Assembly (NCBI RefSeq): GCF_900637195.1
Contig: NZ_LR134356.1
Span: 3,162,001-3,226,000, forward strand
Reading direction: 5' to 3'
DNA from: Mycolicibacterium aurum
Lineage (GTDB): Bacteria > Actinomycetota > Actinomycetes > Mycobacteriales > Mycobacteriaceae
DNA length: 64,000 bases
Below, piece by piece: positions 1 to 9,271 of this stretch; the stretch's first letter is position 1; each line of letters opens with the position of its first letter. The notes beneath the pieces are model-generated. The model searched no databases, had not been told where the DNA came from, and saw nothing but the letters and a program-made list of their open reading frames with translations. Made by a program: the position numbers and the translations under genes.

Positions 1-286
1 CGAGGTTGAAGATCGAACCGGGCCCGAGTACGTCACCACCGAGGTTGTTCTGTGGGCGGCCGACGAGATCGCGGCTGGTGCTGAACAGGTCCTTGACCAG
101 AACCGGATCACTGATCACGACCGTCTCCCCGAAGACGGGAAGCTGCAGCGTGAAGGTCGAACCGTAGCGCCGGCCCAGAGCTGCGACCGAGCCGTAGCGG
201 AACGCCAGCACGGCGCCACCCTGGATCAGCTTCGGAATCCGCGGGCCGGGCGGCAGCCGCACGGGATCGGTGGTGGCCGTAGCCAT
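1..286 (-). CDS. Cytochrome P450, N-terminal part (runs off the left edge)
   Basis: Translation from the ATG at 286 gives 95 residues and continues past position 1. The start reads MATATTDPVRLPPGPRIP, the Pro-rich hinge typical of P450s, followed by Leu-Ile-Gln-Gly and a stretch ending in residues that fit the first beta-sheet region (VVISDPVLVKDLFS). The heme-binding Cys and I-helix lie outside the window, so the subfamily cannot be assigned. An AAGGGG ribosome-binding site lies 7 nt before the ATG. It follows the monooxygenase at 314-1798 on the same strand by 27 nt, suggesting one transcript. Family knowledge: a heme monooxygenase needing ferredoxin partners. Substrate unknown. Confidence 0.85.
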   Translation of the reverse strand, partial: MATATTDPVRLPPGPRIPKLIQGGAVLAFRYGSVAALGRRYGSTFTLQLPVFGETVVISDPVLVKDLFSTSRDLVGRPQNNLGGDVLGPGSIFNL

Positions 287-313
287 GTCGTCACCCCTTG
301 TCGATGAATGTGG

Positions 314-1798
314 TCAGGCGATGGCGTAGTCGCTGAGCGGGAAGCGCTCCTGCTCCTTGACTGCGTGGCGGATCGACTGCGGACGGAAAAGCGGTGCTTC
401 CCCGGAACTGTTGAACCAGTACGAGCGGGAGTTGGCGCAGTCGCCGAGCCGGAAGACCGAATCGTCCAACAGGGTCTCCATCTGGTGGAGGAACCGGGCG
501 TTGGCCTCCTCAGTGACCTCGAACGTGTCTGCGCCGCGCCGCTGCAGCTCGCCGAACAACCGCTTCATGTGCCGCATCTGATATTCGACGGTGTCGAACC
601 AGGACATGCCCACCCACGCGTACGGGCTCGCCTGCGTGAGCATGTTCGGGAACAGCGGAACCGACAGACCTTCGTATGCCTGGAACTTGTTCTCCCGCCA
701 CCACTTACCCAGGTCACGGCCGTCCCGGCCGATCACCGGGATGGCCGGCAGGTTGGACTCCCACACATCGAACCCGGTCGCCAGGACCAGGGTGTCGATG
801 GTGCGCTTCGACCCGTCCTTCGCCACAATGCCGTCCGGGTCGATGCGTTCGATACCCGCGGTCTCCAGATGCACGTGCGGCTTGTTGAACGTCCGGTAGT
901 ACGAATTCGACAGCGTCGGACGCTTGCATCCGAAGTCGTAGTTCGGGGTGAGCTTGCGGCGCAACCCCTTGTCCCGGATGGCGAGGAACCGGTGCAGCGC
1001 ACCGATGCGTGCCGCCGCGGTGTTCACGGGCCGGAACTGCCGGAACTTCCACATCGCGATCGTGACCATGATGTCCATGAACATGTCGCTGGACAGCCGC
1101 AGGAATTGTTGGGTGGCAGGGACTTTCGCGAACAGCCGCTGCGCCGCGGGCCCGAACGAGAAGTCCAGCTTCGGCATGACCCAGATGGGCGTGCGCTGGT
1201 ACACGGTGAGCTCGGACACGTCGTCGGCCAGCTTGGGAATGAGCTGCACTCCGGTCGATCCGGTGCCGATGATCGCGGCCCGCTTACCCTTCAGGGAGTA
1301 CTCGTCGTCCCACTCCTGGGCGTGCAGCACCGTGCCGGCGAAGTCGTCGATGCCGGGGATGTCCGGCTTCTTCGGCTGGCACAGATATCCCGTCGCCAGG
1401 ATCAGGAACTGCGTGCGCAATGTCTGACCACCGGCCAGCGACACCAGCCAGACCCGCCCGTCCTCGTCCCACCGCGCACCCTCGACGGTGGTGTTGAACC
1501 GCATGTAGCGGCGCAAGTCGTACTTGGCGGCCACGTGCTCGGCGTATGACTTGAGCTCGGTGCCCGGCGCGTACAGCCGTGACCAATACGGATTGGGCTC
1601 GAACCAGTACGAATACGTGGTGGACGGGACGTCAACCGTCAGGCCTGGATAACGGTTGACGTGCCACGTCCCACCGAGATCGTCCTCACGGTCGAGTATC
1701 GCGATCTTCTGATACCCGAGCCTGTTGAGTTGGATCGCGGCGCCCATCCCGCCAAATCCCGCACCGACGATGACGGCGTCAAACTGCTCCGTACTCAC
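314..1798 (-). CDS. Flavin-binding monooxygenase, Baeyer-Villiger type
   Basis: A 494-residue protein with a GTG start. An N-terminal FAD Rossmann motif GAGFGGMG lies at residues 12-19. A BVMO-type fingerprint FAGTVLHAQEWD fits FxGxxxHxxxW(P/D) near residue 155. A second nucleotide motif GTGSTG (NADPH) follows, and the late ATGF motif (LVLATGFDVWES) is present. Length is normal for class B flavoprotein monooxygenases. Known role of the family: NADPH- and O2-dependent insertion of oxygen next to a ketone, or oxidation of N or S. It starts 21 nt after the PE-PPE gene and precedes a P450, so the three probably form an operon. The substrate cannot be read from the sequence. Confidence 0.88.
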   Translation of the reverse strand: MSTEQFDAVIVGAGFGGMGAAIQLNRLGYQKIAILDREDDLGGTWHVNRYPGLTVDVPSTTYSYWFEPNPYWSRLYAPGTELKSYAEHVAAKYDLRRYMRFNTTVEGARWDEDGRVWLVSLAGGQTLRTQFLILATGYLCQPKKPDIPGIDDFAGTVLHAQEWDDEYSLKGKRAAIIGTGSTGVQLIPKLADDVSELTVYQRTPIWVMPKLDFSFGPAAQRLFAKVPATQQFLRLSSDMFMDIMVTIAMWKFRQFRPVNTAAARIGALHRFLAIRDKGLRRKLTPNYDFGCKRPTLSNSYYRTFNKPHVHLETAGIERIDPDGIVAKDGSKRTIDTLVLATGFDVWESNLPAIPVIGRDGRDLGKWWRENKFQAYEGLSVPLFPNMLTQASPYAWVGMSWFDTVEYQMRHMKRLFGELQRRGADTFEVTEEANARFLHQMETLLDDSVFRLGDCANSRSYWFNSSGEAPLFRPQSIRHAVKEQERFPLSDYAIA

Positions 1799-1819
1799 GG
1801 GGCGATACTACGGCCCTTC

Positions 1820-4213
1820 TCACTCACCGGCGCTGCCGCCGCCGCTACCTGAGCTTCCGCTCGACGAGCTGGCGGAGGAGTCCTTCTTGTCGTCGGACTT
1901 CGACTCGGTCTTGGTCTCAGACTTCGACTCGGACTTGGCCTCAGACTTCGATTCGGACTTCGCCGTGTCGGACGCAGCCGTGTCGGACTCGGAGGTGTCC
2001 GACTTGCGGTGCTTCCCGCCGGACCCCTTGCTCCCGGTCGCGGGCTTGTCGGCGTCGGCCGCGGGTGCGTCGTCCTTGGGCTCGGCCGGGGTCTCCGCAG
2101 CCGGGGTCTCCTCCGCGGGAGTCTCCTCCGCGGGGGTCTCCTCGGCAGGAGTCTCCTCGGCAGGGGTCTCCTCGGCAGGAGTTTCCTCCGCGGGGGTCTC
2201 CTCGGCAGGAGTTTCCTCGGCAGGAGTTTCCTCGGCAGGAGTCTCCTTATCCTCGGCTGGCGTCTTGTCGAACTTGCTCAGCAGGTTCTGGACCGCGGTG
2301 GAGATGACGTCCTTGTCCTCGGCCGACTCCTCGGTGCTGTCCTCGGTCGTGTCAGAGACCAGCGTGGTGCGCAGGGCCGACGAGTCCGACTCGGCGTCCT
2401 CGTCGGTCTGGGCGCCGTTCAGGGCACCCAGGCCGGACTCCTCGTTGTACTTGTCGTCGACGACGTCGGTGACACCCGGGACGGCGGGGCCGATGTACTT
2501 GCCCGTCTCGGCGTCGTACAGGTCCTTGACCGACGGCGGGATGTACGCACCGGGGTAGATGTCCCGGCCGACCTTCCAGTCGGTCGGCATGAACGGGTCG
2601 ACAGCGTTGCAGCTCGGGCAGAGCAGCTTGGCGAACGGCCGGGCCAGGTAGGCGAACGGCGTCATGGACGGGTTCCAGACGTAGCTCTTCGGCACGAATG
2701 GGTTCCAGGTGGTCGTCAGGCCGTCGGCCAGGTTCTTGAACGCGTCGATCTGCTCCTGCAGCGTCGGGGTCTTGATGCCCTCCGGCGTCGAGGTCAGGTG
2801 CTCCCAGAACGACTTGGTCTCGGCGAACGGCTCCAGGTGGATGGTCTCGCCGTACCACTCGACCGGGTCGCCGGTGAGGCCCAGCTCCTGGCCCCAGTAG
2901 GCCTCCACGTCGCTGATCGGGTTGTACTGCGGGGTGATCGGGTCGGTGAACGTGAAGCCTTCAGGGTTGAACAGGTCCCACAGCATGACCTTGAACATCT
3001 GGTCGGTGATCGCCGAGGGGTCGGGGCACGGCGGGAAGCCGGTGCAGCCCGCGTTCATCGGTAGGTTGGCGCGCGCCCAGTAGTCGGCGATCTCGCCCAT
3101 CGGGCCCGAGATCGAGGGGATCGCGACCAGGAAGTCGACGAATGCCCGCGTCATCTCCGGGTTGGCAGGATCCCAGCCCAGCACGTTGACCGGGGTGTAC
3201 ACCCACCAGCTGCCGCTGGCGCGCATCGCGTTGGCGAAACGGTTGGTGCCCTGGACGGCGTAGTACGGGATGTTGGCGATCGTCTCGAGGATGTTGATCG
3301 GCGCGTAGAACGGGTTGGATGCCGTGGGGTTCGCGGTATTGCCGCTGCCGCCGGTCAGCGGTGGCAGGTTGATGTGGTCGTCGCGGTCATAGCCCTGCTC
3401 GATCAGGTATGCCAGCGGGCCGGTCAGATCATCGGCGAGCTTGTCGAGGCCGAGCCAGCGCAGCGGCTCCACCAGGGGCAGCGTCTTGGCCGGGACGAAG
3501 ACGTACTCGGTGTTGCCCTCGGTCCACTTGATGTTCGCCGGGTCGTCGAGATCGACATCCTTGTAGCTGTTGCCGAGGTGGTTGGTGAAGAACCCCATGG
3601 TCGCGTTGAGGGTGGCCAGCGCATTCAGCGGGTTGTGCACATCGGCGGTCGGGTCGTACTGCCGCGCGACGTCGATGACCTTGAACTGACTGTCGGGCCA
3701 CGCGGTTCCCCACGGCACCGACGCTCCACCGGCACGCCGGCTCGGGTTGCCGATCACGACGAAGGTGAGGTTCTGCGGAATCACCGCACCTTCGGGGTTC
3801 TTGAGATAGGACTCGAGCCACTGCGATGCGACGACCGCGCCCTCGCTGAACCCGAACACCGTGACGTCCTCGCCCGTGGCGGCGGCGGCGGCCAGCTGCT
3901 GACGCAGCGCCGCGACACCGAGGCCGAAGTTACCCGGCGTGGTCCACACAGGCAGGTAATCCATGGCGACGCAGGTGTTCCCGCTGGCGTCGTTGCAGTA
4001 CTTGCCCTGCAGCGCCTCGTTCATGTCGACGGCGTCGGGCGACGGGTTGATCGTGATGACCGTGGCGCTCAGCGTGACGTCCTGAGTGACCTGCTTGGCT
4101 GCGATGGCCGCACCCTGGGCCGGCGCCGGGGGCGCAAGGGGTGCGAGCGCGATGACGCTCGACCCGACTAGAGCGAGGCCCGTCGTTACGTACGGGCGAA
4201 GCGCTGAGTGCAT
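1820..4213 (-). CDS. Secreted PE-PPE-domain (Chp-like) serine hydrolase with repetitive tail
   Basis: A 797-residue protein. I start it at the ATG at 4213, which has GGAAGG 7 nt upstream and aligns with the start of the paralogue at 7180; a longer frame begins at 4258. Residues 1-34 are a signal or anchor segment ([16 protein letters not shown]). Residues ~60-280 are a PE-PPE-type alpha/beta hydrolase: nucleophile Ser123 in GFSEG, with Asp187 and His212 as candidate triad members. Residues ~300-610 share a domain with the protein at 7180 (GWDPANP, ANLPM followed by Cys). The tail has 11 ETPAE-type units, a KHRK motif and a Ser/Gly end. Known relatives Chp1 and Chp2 transfer acyl groups in trehalose-lipid assembly, so an extracytoplasmic acyltransferase role is plausible. 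That role is inferred. Confidence 0.82.
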   Translation of the reverse strand: MHSALRPYVTTGLALVGSSVIALAPLAPPAPAQGAAIAAKQVTQDVTLSATVITINPSPDAVDMNEALQGKYCNDASGNTCVAMDYLPVWTTPGNFGLGVAALRQQLAAAAATGEDVTVFGFSEGAVVASQWLESYLKNPEGAVIPQNLTFVVIGNPSRRAGGASVPWGTAWPDSQFKVIDVARQYDPTADVHNPLNALATLNATMGFFTNHLGNSYKDVDLDDPANIKWTEGNTEYVFVPAKTLPLVEPLRWLGLDKLADDLTGPLAYLIEQGYDRDDHINLPPLTGGSGNTANPTASNPFYAPINILETIANIPYYAVQGTNRFANAMRASGSWWVYTPVNVLGWDPANPEMTRAFVDFLVAIPSISGPMGEIADYWARANLPMNAGCTGFPPCPDPSAITDQMFKVMLWDLFNPEGFTFTDPITPQYNPISDVEAYWGQELGLTGDPVEWYGETIHLEPFAETKSFWEHLTSTPEGIKTPTLQEQIDAFKNLADGLTTTWNPFVPKSYVWNPSMTPFAYLARPFAKLLCPSCNAVDPFMPTDWKVGRDIYPGAYIPPSVKDLYDAETGKYIGPAVPGVTDVVDDKYNEESGLGALNGAQTDEDAESDSSALRTTLVSDTTEDSTEESAEDKDVISTAVQNLLSKFDKTPAEDKETPAEETPAEETPAEETPAEETPAEETPAEETPAEETPAEETPAEETPAAETPAEPKDDAPAADADKPATGSKGSGGKHRKSDTSESDTAASDTAKSESKSEAKSESKSETKTESKSDDKKDSSASSSSGSSGSGGGSAGE
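2088..2246 (-). repeat. 15-bp tandem repeat coding ETPAE units
   Basis: Eleven near-identical 15-bp units encode (ETPAE)n, with one ETPAA variant near the downstream end. Units differ mainly at third codon positions, which suggests that the peptide rather than the DNA is selected. The result is a Pro/Glu-rich rod or wall-spanning spacer between the folded part of the hydrolase and its Ser-rich C-terminus. Copy number is likely to vary between strains. Confidence 0.9.
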
Positions 4214-4722
4214 GTCCCAACCTTCCAGGTCGTTGCAATGAGGTGACGATTCGATCACGGCGGCAAAGGTGTGCGGAGATTATCACATATTGCTCGAGCG
4301 CAAGGAATTGCTGGACGAAATTCCAACAAGGCCCGACGGGTCGCAGAGAAAACCGCCAAGGGCGTCGCAAGGCGACGAATTCGCACTCCATCGCCCGCCG
4401 TAGGGTTGCTGGCAAACAACTTGCCGAAAAGGCGAATTGCCACGCGGGGCAATCGCAAATTGACGAGCAAGTAACAAGACTGCCTGCACAAAAGCCCCGC
4501 TATAACGTGTACAGCTAACTAGGCCACATAGCGCCTGACGGCGCGCGGCAGCGCCGGTCACTGGTACGCACGCGGCCGGATGGGCGAAGAGTCACCTCCA
4601 CCTTCCAGCAACATCGCTACATGACGAGAACGCGTTACACCCTGTTTTGCTGGCGCCGTCAATTAGCTCCGGACGGACCGGACGTGTGAGGTCACAGACG
4701 TCGCACCGGCATCACGGATTTG
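4214..4722. other. Intergenic region upstream of the PE-PPE gene
   Basis: 509 bases without a convincing gene, visibly richer in A+T than the flanks. It should hold the promoter of the minus-strand gene starting at 4213. A candidate extended -10 (TGT-GATAAT on the minus strand, hexamer at 4284-4279) lies about 66 nt before that start codon; no good -35 is seen at standard spacing. A small perfect dyad ATTGCC-N6-GGCAAT lies at 4436-4453. No tRNA or clear terminator was recognised. Confidence 0.35.
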
Positions 4723-5508
4723 TCACAGATCGCGGGCAACCAGCCAGGAATCGATGTGCTCGGCGACGGTTTCCCAGCCGGGTTCCAGCATCATGCTGTG
4801 CCCCATCCCGGGAAAGAACGTGGGCTCGGTGCCATACGCCCTGGCGGTCGCGCGCACCTCGGCCGGCGTGACCGCCATCCCGTCTTCGAGAGCGCCGAGA
4901 ACCAGCATCGGGGCCCGCACCCGGTCCGGTCGCGGAAGAGCGGTCAGGCCGTCGCGGCCCGAGCGTGCGCTCTCCTCCTGCAGACGGGCCGCGCACGCGG
5001 CGACGATCGCATCCGGCGTGTGCGCCGAGAAGAACCGCTCTCTGACCAGCTCCGGAGCGTTGACGTAGTCCAGCGACCGGCCCGTCACGGAGAGCTTCAC
5101 GAAATGCCAGGGATGGCGTCGCAGCCACCGGATCCCTGATCCCAGGTATCCGCGCGGTGGCGCCGAGGCCATCAGCACACCGGCGGGGACATCGCGGCCC
5201 TCCAGGTACTTCTGCACGAGGAACCCGCCCATCGAATGGCCCACCACGACCGGCGCCACCGGCAGGGCCGCAGCCGCCGTTGCGATGTCGTCGACGTAAT
5301 CGGCCATCGACAACGACCGCAGCGGTGTGCTGGTGGTGCTGCCGCCGTGACCGCGCAGACTCACCGCGAGTGCGCGATAACCGCGGTCGGCGAAATAGTT
5401 CAGGAAATGTTCATCCCAGCACCAGGCGGCATGCCAGGCGCCGTGCACGAACAGCAGCGGAGCCGGGTGTTGTGCGCTCGCGTATCCCTTGTCGATCACC
5501 TCGAGCAT
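4723..5508 (-). CDS. Alpha/beta hydrolase
   Basis: A 261-residue alpha/beta-hydrolase fold protein. It shows the oxyanion-hole motif [10 protein letters not shown], the nucleophile elbow GHSMGG, a late Asp in a LGALEDG-like strand and a catalytic His in GMGHSMM. This pattern fits the esterase/C-C hydrolase (MhpC/salicylate esterase-like) group. The start is uncertain: I chose the ATG at 5508, while the frame is open to a TTG at 5553 with GTGs between. It is divergent from the ketoreductase at 5599, so the two may share a promoter region of about 90 nt. It could hydrolyse an ester or thioester linked to the neighbouring lipid genes, but the substrate is unknown. Confidence 0.75.
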   Translation of the reverse strand: MLEVIDKGYASAQHPAPLLFVHGAWHAAWCWDEHFLNYFADRGYRALAVSLRGHGGSTTSTPLRSLSMADYVDDIATAAAALPVAPVVVGHSMGGFLVQKYLEGRDVPAGVLMASAPPRGYLGSGIRWLRRHPWHFVKLSVTGRSLDYVNAPELVRERFFSAHTPDAIVAACAARLQEESARSGRDGLTALPRPDRVRAPMLVLGALEDGMAVTPAEVRATARAYGTEPTFFPGMGHSMMLEPGWETVAEHIDSWLVARDL

Positions 5509-5598
5509 TGCGAGTGGCACGGCCTTTTCGATGGGGGTAGCGAGCACGAGCAACCTACCATTCTGGCGGCGTCGTCACTCGGTAGTACCGTCCCTGCC

Positions 5599-6771
5599 AT
5601 GACCAACCGATCGCGGTCCGCGCTCGCTCCATTTCGCTTCGGACTGCTCGACGGGATTGTGAACACCCGCATCTCACCCACGCTGCTGCCGTCGGCGAGC
5701 ATGCTCACAGCATCTGTCACCGGCGCCGACTCGTTCTGGGTGGGCGACCACATCAACTCGCTGGTGCCGCGCTCCATCGCGACGCCGGAATACCTGGGCG
5801 CTGCTGCGCATCTGGTGCCGAAGGTCGACGCCATCCTCGAACCCTGGACCATGCTCGGCCACCTGGCCGCCCGCAACCGGCTGCGGCGCCTCCGATTCGG
5901 GGTCTGCGTCACCGACGCCAGCCGGCGCCATCCGGCGGTCACCGCGCAGGCCGCCTCGACACTGCATCTGCTGACCCGTGGCCGGGCCATCCTCGGGATC
6001 GGCGTCGGCGAACGCGAGGCCAACGAGCCCTACGGCGTGGAGTGGGGCAAACCGGTCGCCAGGTTCGTCGAGGCGCTGGCCACCATCCGCGCCCTCTGGG
6101 AGTCCGGTGGTGAACCGGTGTCCCGGGACTCGGCGTACTTCCCGCTGCGGCACGCGGTGTTCGACCTGCCGCCGTACAAGGGCAAATGGCCGGAGGTCTG
6201 GGTGGCGGCGCACGGCCCGCGGATGCTGCGCGCCACCGGCCGCTACGCCGACGGCTGGGTCCCGTTCGTGATCTCCCGGCCCGCCGACTACGCACGCGCG
6301 CTGGACGCGGTGCGTACCGCCGCCTCCGACAACGGGCGTGACCCGATGTCGATCACGCCCGCCGTCAACCGCACCGTGGTGGCCGGCCGCACCCGCGATG
6401 ACGTCGACGAGGCGCTGGACTCCGTGGTCGTCAAGTCGGTGGCGCTGGCCGCACCGGCCGAAGCATGGGCCAGGCACGGAGTCGAGCATCCGCTCGGATC
6501 CGACTTCTCCGGGGTGCAGGATCTCGTCCCGCAGCTGATCGACCAGCAGGCAGCGCTGGAATATACCGCGAGCGTGCCGGCGTCGCTGATGAAGGAGATC
6601 TGCTTCCACGGGACAGCCGCCGAAATCCTGGACCAGGTGGCCGACTGGCGCGATCACGGACTGCGGTACCTGCTGGTCATCAACGGCAGCCAGCTGAACC
6701 CGAAACTGCGCAAGGGTGCGGCGGCAACGTTGCCGTATACGAACGTGCTTCGCGGGCTCAAAAAGCTCTAG
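5599..6771 (+). CDS. F420-dependent LLM-class oxidoreductase, phthiodiolone ketoreductase-like
   Basis: A 390-residue luciferase-like monooxygenase-fold protein starting at the ATG at 5599. It matches what I know of M. tuberculosis Rv2951c over its whole length: [19 protein letters not shown] near the start, [17 protein letters not shown] in the middle, [20 protein letters not shown], and the end VLRGLKKL. Rv2951c uses F420H2 to reduce the keto group of phthiodiolone to give phthiotriol, the step before O-methylation in PDIM and phenolic glycolipid synthesis. Its presence 4.6 kb from a papA5-like gene strongly supports a phthiocerol-like product for the PKS array. Cytosolic; no signal peptide seen. 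The assignment rests on remembered similarity, not on a search. Confidence 0.88.
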   Translation: MTNRSRSALAPFRFGLLDGIVNTRISPTLLPSASMLTASVTGADSFWVGDHINSLVPRSIATPEYLGAAAHLVPKVDAILEPWTMLGHLAARNRLRRLRFGVCVTDASRRHPAVTAQAASTLHLLTRGRAILGIGVGEREANEPYGVEWGKPVARFVEALATIRALWESGGEPVSRDSAYFPLRHAVFDLPPYKGKWPEVWVAAHGPRMLRATGRYADGWVPFVISRPADYARALDAVRTAASDNGRDPMSITPAVNRTVVAGRTRDDVDEALDSVVVKSVALAAPAEAWARHGVEHPLGSDFSGVQDLVPQLIDQQAALEYTASVPASLMKEICFHGTAAEILDQVADWRDHGLRYLLVINGSQLNPKLRKGAAATLPYTNVLRGLKKL

Positions 6772-7179
6772 CGGGTCGACACTCCGTTCGCGGAGTTTGC
6801 CATCTGCCACCGATCGGGGCGCGGTGCCGTCGCAGCCCCGGCGGTCGGTCGCCGTTGCTGCGCCTCGACCCGTCCAGCGCCGGAATCCGTCGCCGAATGA
6901 CCAGATCGGTGCGCATTCGGTGCGTAATACGCGCTACTGCATCAGATTTCGCGCAGACGTCAATTAGCGCCGGGAATCTGCACGTCGCCGGCCCCGGCAC
7001 GCGGGCCGTGTAACGCGCCTCGCCCAGCCTGCGATGCGTCAGTAGCGGGCGATCCACACGGTTGACGGGTGTCCGCGGAGGAAAAGTTTGCCGGACGGAC
7101 GGCCTGTCCGTCCGCGAACAAGGTAAGGTCATCGCAGCGTTCTCTTAACTGCCTGAAGAAGTCCTGAAAAGTTGGTGTC
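6772..7179. other. Intergenic region upstream of the secreted protein at 7180
   Basis: 408 bases with no convincing reading frame. The one clear structure is the perfect GC-rich dyad at 7092-7114, listed separately. A TTGACG at 7062-7067 could serve as a -35, but no matching -10 stands out. A weak AAGAAG-type ribosome-binding site precedes the ATG at 7180. Confidence 0.4.
7092..7114. promoter_or_regulatory. Perfect inverted repeat, putative operator
   Basis: CGGACGGAC-N5-GTCCGTCCG, two perfect 9-bp arms, ends 65 bp before the ATG at 7180. Each arm is itself a repeat of CGGA. Size and spacing fit a site for a dimeric repressor such as a TetR-family protein. It could instead form an RNA hairpin in the 5' leader. 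No regulator gene lies nearby in the window. Confidence 0.45.
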
Positions 7180-8544
7180 ATGCACGTAGCAGTCAAGCCC
7201 GTCATCACAAGTGGTATCGCCCTGGTCGGGGCCAGCGTCATCGCCGTCTCGCCGGTCTCCCCGGTTATGCCGGTCGATGCCCCCGCACCGTCTGTGCGGG
7301 TTGTGGACTCCGACGTGAGCCTGACGGCGTCGTCGCTGGCGTACGTGCCGATCAACATGATCCAACAGGCCCTCAGCGCCCCGGCGAACATGGTGGCCGC
7401 GCTGGACCGACTCGCCACCGCGATGGCGATCAGCGGTAGCTGGAACGAGGAACAGCCCAACAACGTATGGGGCTGGGATCCGGCCAACCCGGCGATGTTC
7501 CGCGAGACGATCAACACCCTGATCCCGTTCCCGGCCTTCTCCGAGCCGTGGGGTCGACACCTTGATTGGTGGGCCACCGCGAACCTGCCGATGTACGAGG
7601 GCTGCGCCTACGAGTGCGACGACCTGCCGGGGATGCTCGCCGGGATGTTCAAGGTCCCGATGAGCGAGTTCTACGACGAGGACGGTTACACGTTCCCGAC
7701 CGTGATCAACCCCACCGGCGGTGCCGAAACCGAATGGTCGGGCCAGACCGTCAAGCTGGATCCGGCAGAACCCATCGAGTCCGTCTGGAACTCCCTGATC
7801 GCAGAGCCCACCGGAGTCCGGACCACCACGTTGTGGGAGGCCGTCACCGCGTTCGCGAATTTCAGTGCGGCACTGCAGATCACCGGCCATCTCCCGACCT
7901 GGGTCGCGGTGCGCGAGATCGAGACGTTCGTCAAGCACTTCCTGCGCGCACCGGCGGTCGAGGAGACAGCTCCCGAAGCCGAACCAGATGTGACGCAGCT
8001 GGCACTGGTGGCCGACACATCCGTTGCCGACGCGAGCGCACAGCCAGAGCCCGCCCCCGCGTCGACTCTGTCCCCCACCACGACGTGGCGCACGCTCACC
8101 ACGGCCGCCACTCCCCCGGCCGGCGACGCACCCGATCAGACGCAGACCACCGATGCGGATCCGGCCGCGTCCAGCACGACCGAGACACCGGATCTGGTGA
8201 CAACGGTGACGACGGAGCTGAAGAAGAAATTCGCCAGTGCCGCACCGGACGCCGAAGACACCGGTGCCACCGAAGACAAGGCCGATGTGAAGGACGACGC
8301 CGGCACCGCGGCTGACTCGAAGGCCGATTCGAAGGCCGACGCGAAAGACGACTCGAAGGCCGATTCGAAAGCCGACGCGAAAGACGACTCGAAGACCGAC
8401 TCCAAGGGTGGGGCCGCCACGGGCGGCAAGCATCGCAAGGCCGACGACGGTGCACGCGACAAGTCGTCAGACATCGGCAGCTCCTCGTCGAGCGGCAGCG
8501 GCGGCAGCGGCGGCAGCGGCGGCAGCAGCAGCAGCAGCGAGTGA
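7180..8544 (+). CDS. Secreted protein sharing a domain and tail type with the PE-PPE hydrolase
   Basis: A 454-residue protein. The N-terminus (MHVAVKPVITSGIALVGASVIAVSP) is a signal or anchor segment nearly parallel to that of the gene at 4213. Residues ~60-260 match the second domain of that protein (GWDPANP, WWATANLPM followed by two Cys, GYTFP), but the hydrolase domain with the GxSxG Ser is absent. The C-terminal third is disordered: Pro/Thr/Ala-rich, then Asp-Ser-Lys/Ala-Asp-Ala-Lys repeats, a KHRK motif and a Ser/Gly end. I do not recognise a catalytic site. It may be an exported partner or wall-associated structural protein. The two paralogues flank the ketoreductase. Function unknown. 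Confidence 0.75.
   Translation: MHVAVKPVITSGIALVGASVIAVSPVSPVMPVDAPAPSVRVVDSDVSLTASSLAYVPINMIQQALSAPANMVAALDRLATAMAISGSWNEEQPNNVWGWDPANPAMFRETINTLIPFPAFSEPWGRHLDWWATANLPMYEGCAYECDDLPGMLAGMFKVPMSEFYDEDGYTFPTVINPTGGAETEWSGQTVKLDPAEPIESVWNSLIAEPTGVRTTTLWEAVTAFANFSAALQITGHLPTWVAVREIETFVKHFLRAPAVEETAPEAEPDVTQLALVADTSVADASAQPEPAPASTLSPTTTWRTLTTAATPPAGDAPDQTQTTDADPAASSTTETPDLVTTVTTELKKKFASAAPDAEDTGATEDKADVKDDAGTAADSKADSKADAKDDSKADSKADAKDDSKTDSKGGAATGGKHRKADDGARDKSSDIGSSSSSGSGGSGGSGGSSSSSE
8314..8406 (+). repeat. Degenerate repeat coding DSKADAKD-type units
   Basis: About 93 bp encodes repeating Asp-Ser-Lys-Ala-Asp units near the C-terminus of the secreted protein at 7180. The longer unit encoding DSKADSKADAKD occurs twice in tandem. 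It mirrors the Lys/Ser/Glu-rich stretch before the Ser/Gly end of the PE-PPE protein. A charged, flexible wall linker is the simplest reading. Confidence 0.75.
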
Positions 8545-8557
8545 CGACGGTCGACGG

Positions 8558-9271
8558 CTAGCTGCCGGTGCCCATCCAGGGGCGGTTGCCGTAGGTGTTG
8601 AAGTGCATGACCTCGGTCACCGGCCTCCGGGTGGTCGGGCCGTAGCGGCCGCGCGGCCAACCCAGCGGCACAACGCAACACGGCGTCACCGACATGGGTA
8701 AACCGAGTGTCCGCCGAGTAGAACTGACGCTCCACAGCGGCAGTGTGATCAGCGATGCGCCCAGCCCCATGGCCCTGGCCGCAAGCAGCAGGTTCTGCAC
8801 GCTCGGATAGATCGAGCCGAAATAGCCCGACAGTGCCGCATGGGGCATCGGCACCAGCGGGATGCGACCCTCCTTGGCGCCCAGACGCAGGCACGCCACG
8901 ATCAGCACCGGCACCTCGGCGAAGTGGTCGACCTGCCACTGCACCGCCCGGGCCGTCTTGGCCATCGACGGGTCCTTCTTCGACACCCGCCGAATCACCG
9001 TCTGGTAGTAGAGGGTCCAAGCCTGCCGATACCTCTTGGCGAGCTTCTTCTTCACCGCCAGGTCCTTGACGACGATGAACTCCCAGTTCTGCCCGTTGGC
9101 GCCGGTGGGTGCATGCAGCGCCATCTCGATGCACTTCATCACCACGGCGTCATCGACCGGATCGGGGTAGACGCGCCGGACGGCGCGCTGCGTCAACATG
9201 GCCTCGGTCAGCGGCATGTCCAATCGCGCCAGAGCTTCCGAGGCTGTGGGGATACCCGACGTGTCAGCCAT
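8558..9271 (-). CDS. Nitroreductase family protein
   Basis: A 237-residue protein with the FMN-binding nitroreductase pattern: TQRAVRRVYPDPVDD near the N-terminus, HAPTGANGQNWEF for phosphate and flavin contacts, and AARAMGLGASLITLP in the second half. The family uses FMN and NAD(P)H to reduce nitro groups, quinones or enones. Its ATG overlaps the end of the DUF2505 gene by 8 nt, so it is co-translated in a three-gene minus-strand operon (10449 to 8558). It converges with the gene ending at 8544, with 13 nt between the stops. The physiological substrate is unknown. Confidence 0.82.
   Translation of the reverse strand: MADTSGIPTASEALARLDMPLTEAMLTQRAVRRVYPDPVDDAVVMKCIEMALHAPTGANGQNWEFIVVKDLAVKKKLAKRYRQAWTLYYQTVIRRVSKKDPSMAKTARAVQWQVDHFAEVPVLIVACLRLGAKEGRIPLVPMPHAALSGYFGSIYPSVQNLLLAARAMGLGASLITLPLWSVSSTRRTLGLPMSVTPCCVVPLGWPRGRYGPTTRRPVTEVMHFNTYGNRPWMGTGS

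Noticed and set aside
2088..2246. Regular short repeats considered as a CRISPR array
   Set aside because: Units are contiguous 15-mers without spacers and encode an in-frame peptide repeat; no cas genes are present.
4486..4520. Plus-strand promoter with TATAAC at 4501
   Set aside because: No -35 at proper spacing, and no plus-strand gene follows for more than 1 kb.
8408..8701. Plus-strand frame with a poly-Ala run
   Set aside because: It is an out-of-frame reading of the Ser/Gly codons at the end of the secreted protein; no start signal and no homologous features.
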